A DNA stretch of 64,000 nucleotides from Romboutsia_E sp900604535 (GTDB taxonomy: Bacteria; Bacillota; Clostridia; Peptostreptococcales; Peptostreptococcaceae), in NCBI RefSeq assembly GCF_900604535.1, contig NZ_UWOT01000016.1, positions 1-64,000 on the forward strand, written 5' to 3'. The stretch's first letter is position 1; every line of letters begins with the position of its first letter. Below, one piece after another: positions 61,810 to 64,000 of the stretch. A program made the translations under genes and the position numbers. The notes beneath the pieces were generated by a model that was not told the DNA's origin, did no database searches, and saw only the letters and a program-made list of their open reading frames with translations.

Positions 61810-63252
61810 TTAATTGAGAATTCCCTGATATACCTCTATATATTTTTGAGCTGATTTTTTCCAACTATTATCTGTATACATTGCATTTTTAACTAAGTTA
61901 TACCATATATTTTTATCTTTATATAGCTCAAGCCCTTTTTGGATGCAGTAAAGCATTTCATGTGCATTATAATTTGTGAAACTAAATCCATTACCTTCTC
62001 CAGTATACTTATTATATGGACTTACAGTATCCTTAAGGCCTCCAGTTTCTCTAACTATAGGCAGTGTTCCATATCTCATAGCCATCATTTGACCTATTCC
62101 ACAAGGTTCAAACAATGAAGGCATTAAGAACATATCACTACCTGAATATATTTGTTGTGCTAAACCACTATCAAAAGTTATTCTAGCTGAAACCTTTTTG
62201 CAATAACGAGAGCTATAATAATTAAACATAGATTGATATTGATGTTCTCCAGTTCCTAATACAACTAGTTGTAGATCTTCTCTTACTAATTCAGGCATAA
62301 TATATGATATTAGGTCAAATCCTTTTTGTGATACTAATCTAGATACTATACCTATTAGAGGAATATCTGGGTTAACTTCTAAACCTAATATTTTTTGTAA
62401 TTCTAATTTATTCTTAACTTTATTCTCTAAGCTGTTAATATCATATTTAAAGAAAATATTAGGATCTGTTATAGGATTATTTAAATCATAGTCAATTCCA
62501 TTTAATATACCTTCTAGCTTATGTGAATTTTCTCTTAATAATCCATCTAGACCTTCTCCATAGAATTCTGTTTGAATTTCATCTACATAAGTCTTACTTA
62601 CAGTAGTTACCTTATCTGCAAATACTATACCTGCTTTCATAAAACTTACACCACCGTAGTATTCTACAGATTTATTATCATAGTATTCATATGATAAATT
62701 AAGCAAATCACCTAATACTTCTTTACCAAATACACCTTGATATTGTAAGTTATGAATTGTATATAAAGTTTTTATATTGCTATATTTCTCTAAGTGACTA
62801 TATCTATCTTTTAAAATTAAAGGAATCATACCTGTATGCCAGTCATTTATATGAATCACATCTGGATAAAAATCTATTTTTTCCATAACCTTAAGAACAG
62901 CTTCACTAAAGAATGTAAATCTTTCGGCATCATCACCATATCCATAAAGATATGCAAACTCGCCATCTCTTTTAAAATAGTATTCATTGTCTATAAAGTA
63001 AAATTTAATTCCTTCATACTCCATTTCTAATAATCCACAGTATTGATTTCTCCATCCTAATTGGACATTAAATACAGCTATTTCTCTTAATTTATCTTTT
63101 AAATATGTTGGTATAGTTGAGTATTTAGGTAGTATTACTCTAACATCAACACCTTCTTTTTTTAAAGCCTTAGGTAACGCATAAGATACGTCACCTAATC
63201 CCCCAGTCTTTACAAAAGGCCAACACTCTGATGTCACATAAAAAACTTTCAT
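61810..63252 (-). CDS. glgA: glycogen synthase
   Basis: 480-residue GT5 glucosyltransferase extending glycogen from ADP-glucose. The ADP-glucose-binding KTGGLGDVSYALPKAL is at residues 15-30; HINDWHTGMIPL, GILNGIDYDLNNP, SRLVSQKGFDL and the C-terminal FEPCGIGQMMAMRYGTLPIV are characteristic. Normal length. Starts 14 nt after glgD ends, RBS AGGGGGA. Confidence 0.96.
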   Translation of the reverse strand: MKVFYVTSECWPFVKTGGLGDVSYALPKALKKEGVDVRVILPKYSTIPTYLKDKLREIAVFNVQLGWRNQYCGLLEMEYEGIKFYFIDNEYYFKRDGEFAYLYGYGDDAERFTFFSEAVLKVMEKIDFYPDVIHINDWHTGMIPLILKDRYSHLEKYSNIKTLYTIHNLQYQGVFGKEVLGDLLNLSYEYYDNKSVEYYGGVSFMKAGIVFADKVTTVSKTYVDEIQTEFYGEGLDGLLRENSHKLEGILNGIDYDLNNPITDPNIFFKYDINSLENKVKNKLELQKILGLEVNPDIPLIGIVSRLVSQKGFDLISYIMPELVREDLQLVVLGTGEHQYQSMFNYYSSRYCKKVSARITFDSGLAQQIYSGSDMFLMPSLFEPCGIGQMMAMRYGTLPIVRETGGLKDTVSPYNKYTGEGNGFSFTNYNAHEMLYCIQKGLELYKDKNIWYNLVKNAMYTDNSWKKSAQKYIEVYQGILN

Positions 63253-63266
63253 CCAAAATTTCCCCC

Positions 63267-64000
63267 TTATATACTTAGATTTTTCTCTATAACCATAGGG
63301 TAATTTTCATCGCCTCTTAATTCTTTCCCCTCTGATATTGAAATATTCTTATCTAATATAACATTATTTAAAACTACATCTGATTCTATGGTACAATTTT
63401 GCATTATTACTGAATTTTTAATAACTGTATCTTTACCTACATGCACTTTTCTAAATATAATACTATTTTCTACTATTCCATCTATAACACAACCTGTAGC
63501 TATAAATGAGTTTTTTACATTTGAATTTTCTTTATAAATTGTAGGTGCTTGATTTTTTTCTTTAGTTAATATTTTTCTATTTGAGTAAAGAAGTTCTTTA
63601 GATACTTCTGGTAGTAGTAAATCTTTACTTAATTCATAATAACTTTGTATTGAATTTATACACTTTAGGTACCCTTTAAATTCATATGCACCAACTTGTA
63701 TATTATTGATCTCTTGTGTTATAAAATCTTGGAAATAAGAGTATGTTCCTAGGTTAACTATTTCATATATGCACGATATAAAATCTTTACGTCTCATTAT
63801 ATACATTTCCATAAATATATTTGCTCTTGGGAAAGTACCTAAGTTACTTCCTATGTTAATTACTCTATCATTGTTATCTAAGTTTAAAGTTAAGCACCCT
63901 TTAAAATCTTTATTTGCATTATCTATATTTTTATAAACTACAGTTATATCATTATTAGATTTTTTGTGATGTGCTATAACATCTTCATAGTTTATATTAC
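63267..64000 (-). CDS. glgD: GlgD, glucose-1-phosphate adenylyltransferase subunit (partial)
   Basis: The frame continues beyond the ATG at 63812 without a stop to the right edge (NINYEDVIAHHKKSNNDI and VYKNIDNANKDFKGCLTL read upstream), so the gene is cut by the window. The visible 244 residues cover the end of the nucleotidyltransferase domain (TFPRANIFMEMYIMRRKDF) and the left-handed beta-helix repeats (SFIATGCVIDGIVENSIIF, VHVGKDTVIKNSVIMQN). The lack of the usual arginine-rich allosteric features fits the regulatory GlgD subunit, with GlgC expected upstream off the window. Confidence 0.88.
   Translation of the reverse strand, partial: NINYEDVIAHHKKSNNDITVVYKNIDNANKDFKGCLTLNLDNNDRVINIGSNLGTFPRANIFMEMYIMRRKDFISCIYEIVNLGTYSYFQDFITQEINNIQVGAYEFKGYLKCINSIQSYYELSKDLLLPEVSKELLYSNRKILTKEKNQAPTIYKENSNVKNSFIATGCVIDGIVENSIIFRKVHVGKDTVIKNSVIMQNCTIESDVVLNNVILDKNISISEGKELRGDENYPMVIEKNLSI

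Overview
The window is AT-rich (mostly A/T third positions and intergenic DNA) and carries the 5' end of a 16S rRNA gene whose signature, gene content and regulatory RNAs (T-box, cobalamin riboswitch, strong GGAGG ribosome binding sites) point to a Gram-positive Firmicute of the class Clostridia. The closest fit is the family Peptostreptococcaceae (Romboutsia, Intestinibacter, Paraclostridium and Clostridioides relatives). The genus is not certain from a 130-base 16S fragment. Nearly all genes lie on the minus strand. I see no prophage, transposon, plasmid or CRISPR signature; this is core chromosome next to an rRNA operon.

Layout: 1-550 16S rRNA start, leader and promoters (the operon runs leftwards out of the window). 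550-1515 secreted glucosaminidase. 1750-6100 spermidine/putrescine ABC operon potABCD with its cupin-type repressor. 6417-9760 a DedA membrane protein and a PepSY / response regulator / histidine kinase operon that share a duplicated promoter-operator. 9934-14611 CvfB, YbaK, an aminopeptidase P and a nucleoside transporter, followed by a frameshifted small membrane gene. 15420-18957 FolD-like protein and a Ca2+-type P-ATPase. 19367-24228 amino-acid permease and a complete ECF transporter (S component, fused double ATPase, T component). 24425-29380 YgiQ radical SAM protein, a divergent AGCS symporter and a DUF1015 protein that closes the serC-serA operon (to 31479). 31702-32640 is a wreck: an intact leucine T-box leader that now feeds a leuA gene with a premature stop fused by deletion to the last codons of leuB.

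32710-40500 holds a PHP phosphatase, an S1-domain protein, SfsA, an unknown gene with an apparent AUA start, the overlapping nadA-nadB-nadC operon for NAD biosynthesis and a divergent Crp/Fnr regulator. 40557-46154 holds asnB, a cobalamin riboswitch with no target gene behind it, dinB, a DUF1846 gene and a tiny cysteine-rich membrane protein. 46251-56667 holds RNase J, an M20 amidohydrolase, several unknown genes, a UPF0251 zinc-ribbon protein beside an Mrp/NBP35 ATPase, GtrA, a LarA-family racemase with a fragment of a second copy, a YkvI-type transporter and a DAACS symporter. 56989-64000 holds ssb and a glycogen operon (glgD-glgA-glgP-amylase) that continues past the right edge.

Physiologically this is an amino-acid-using anaerobe with many uptake systems (polyamine, nucleoside, amino-acid and ECF vitamin-type), intact routes for serine, asparagine, NAD and glycogen, and a decayed leucine pathway. 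The most notable observations are the twin promoter-operator of the two-component/dedA module, the leu operon wreck behind its T-box, the orphan B12 riboswitch, and a 21-bp promoter-proximal sequence shared by the ECF and AGCS transporter genes.
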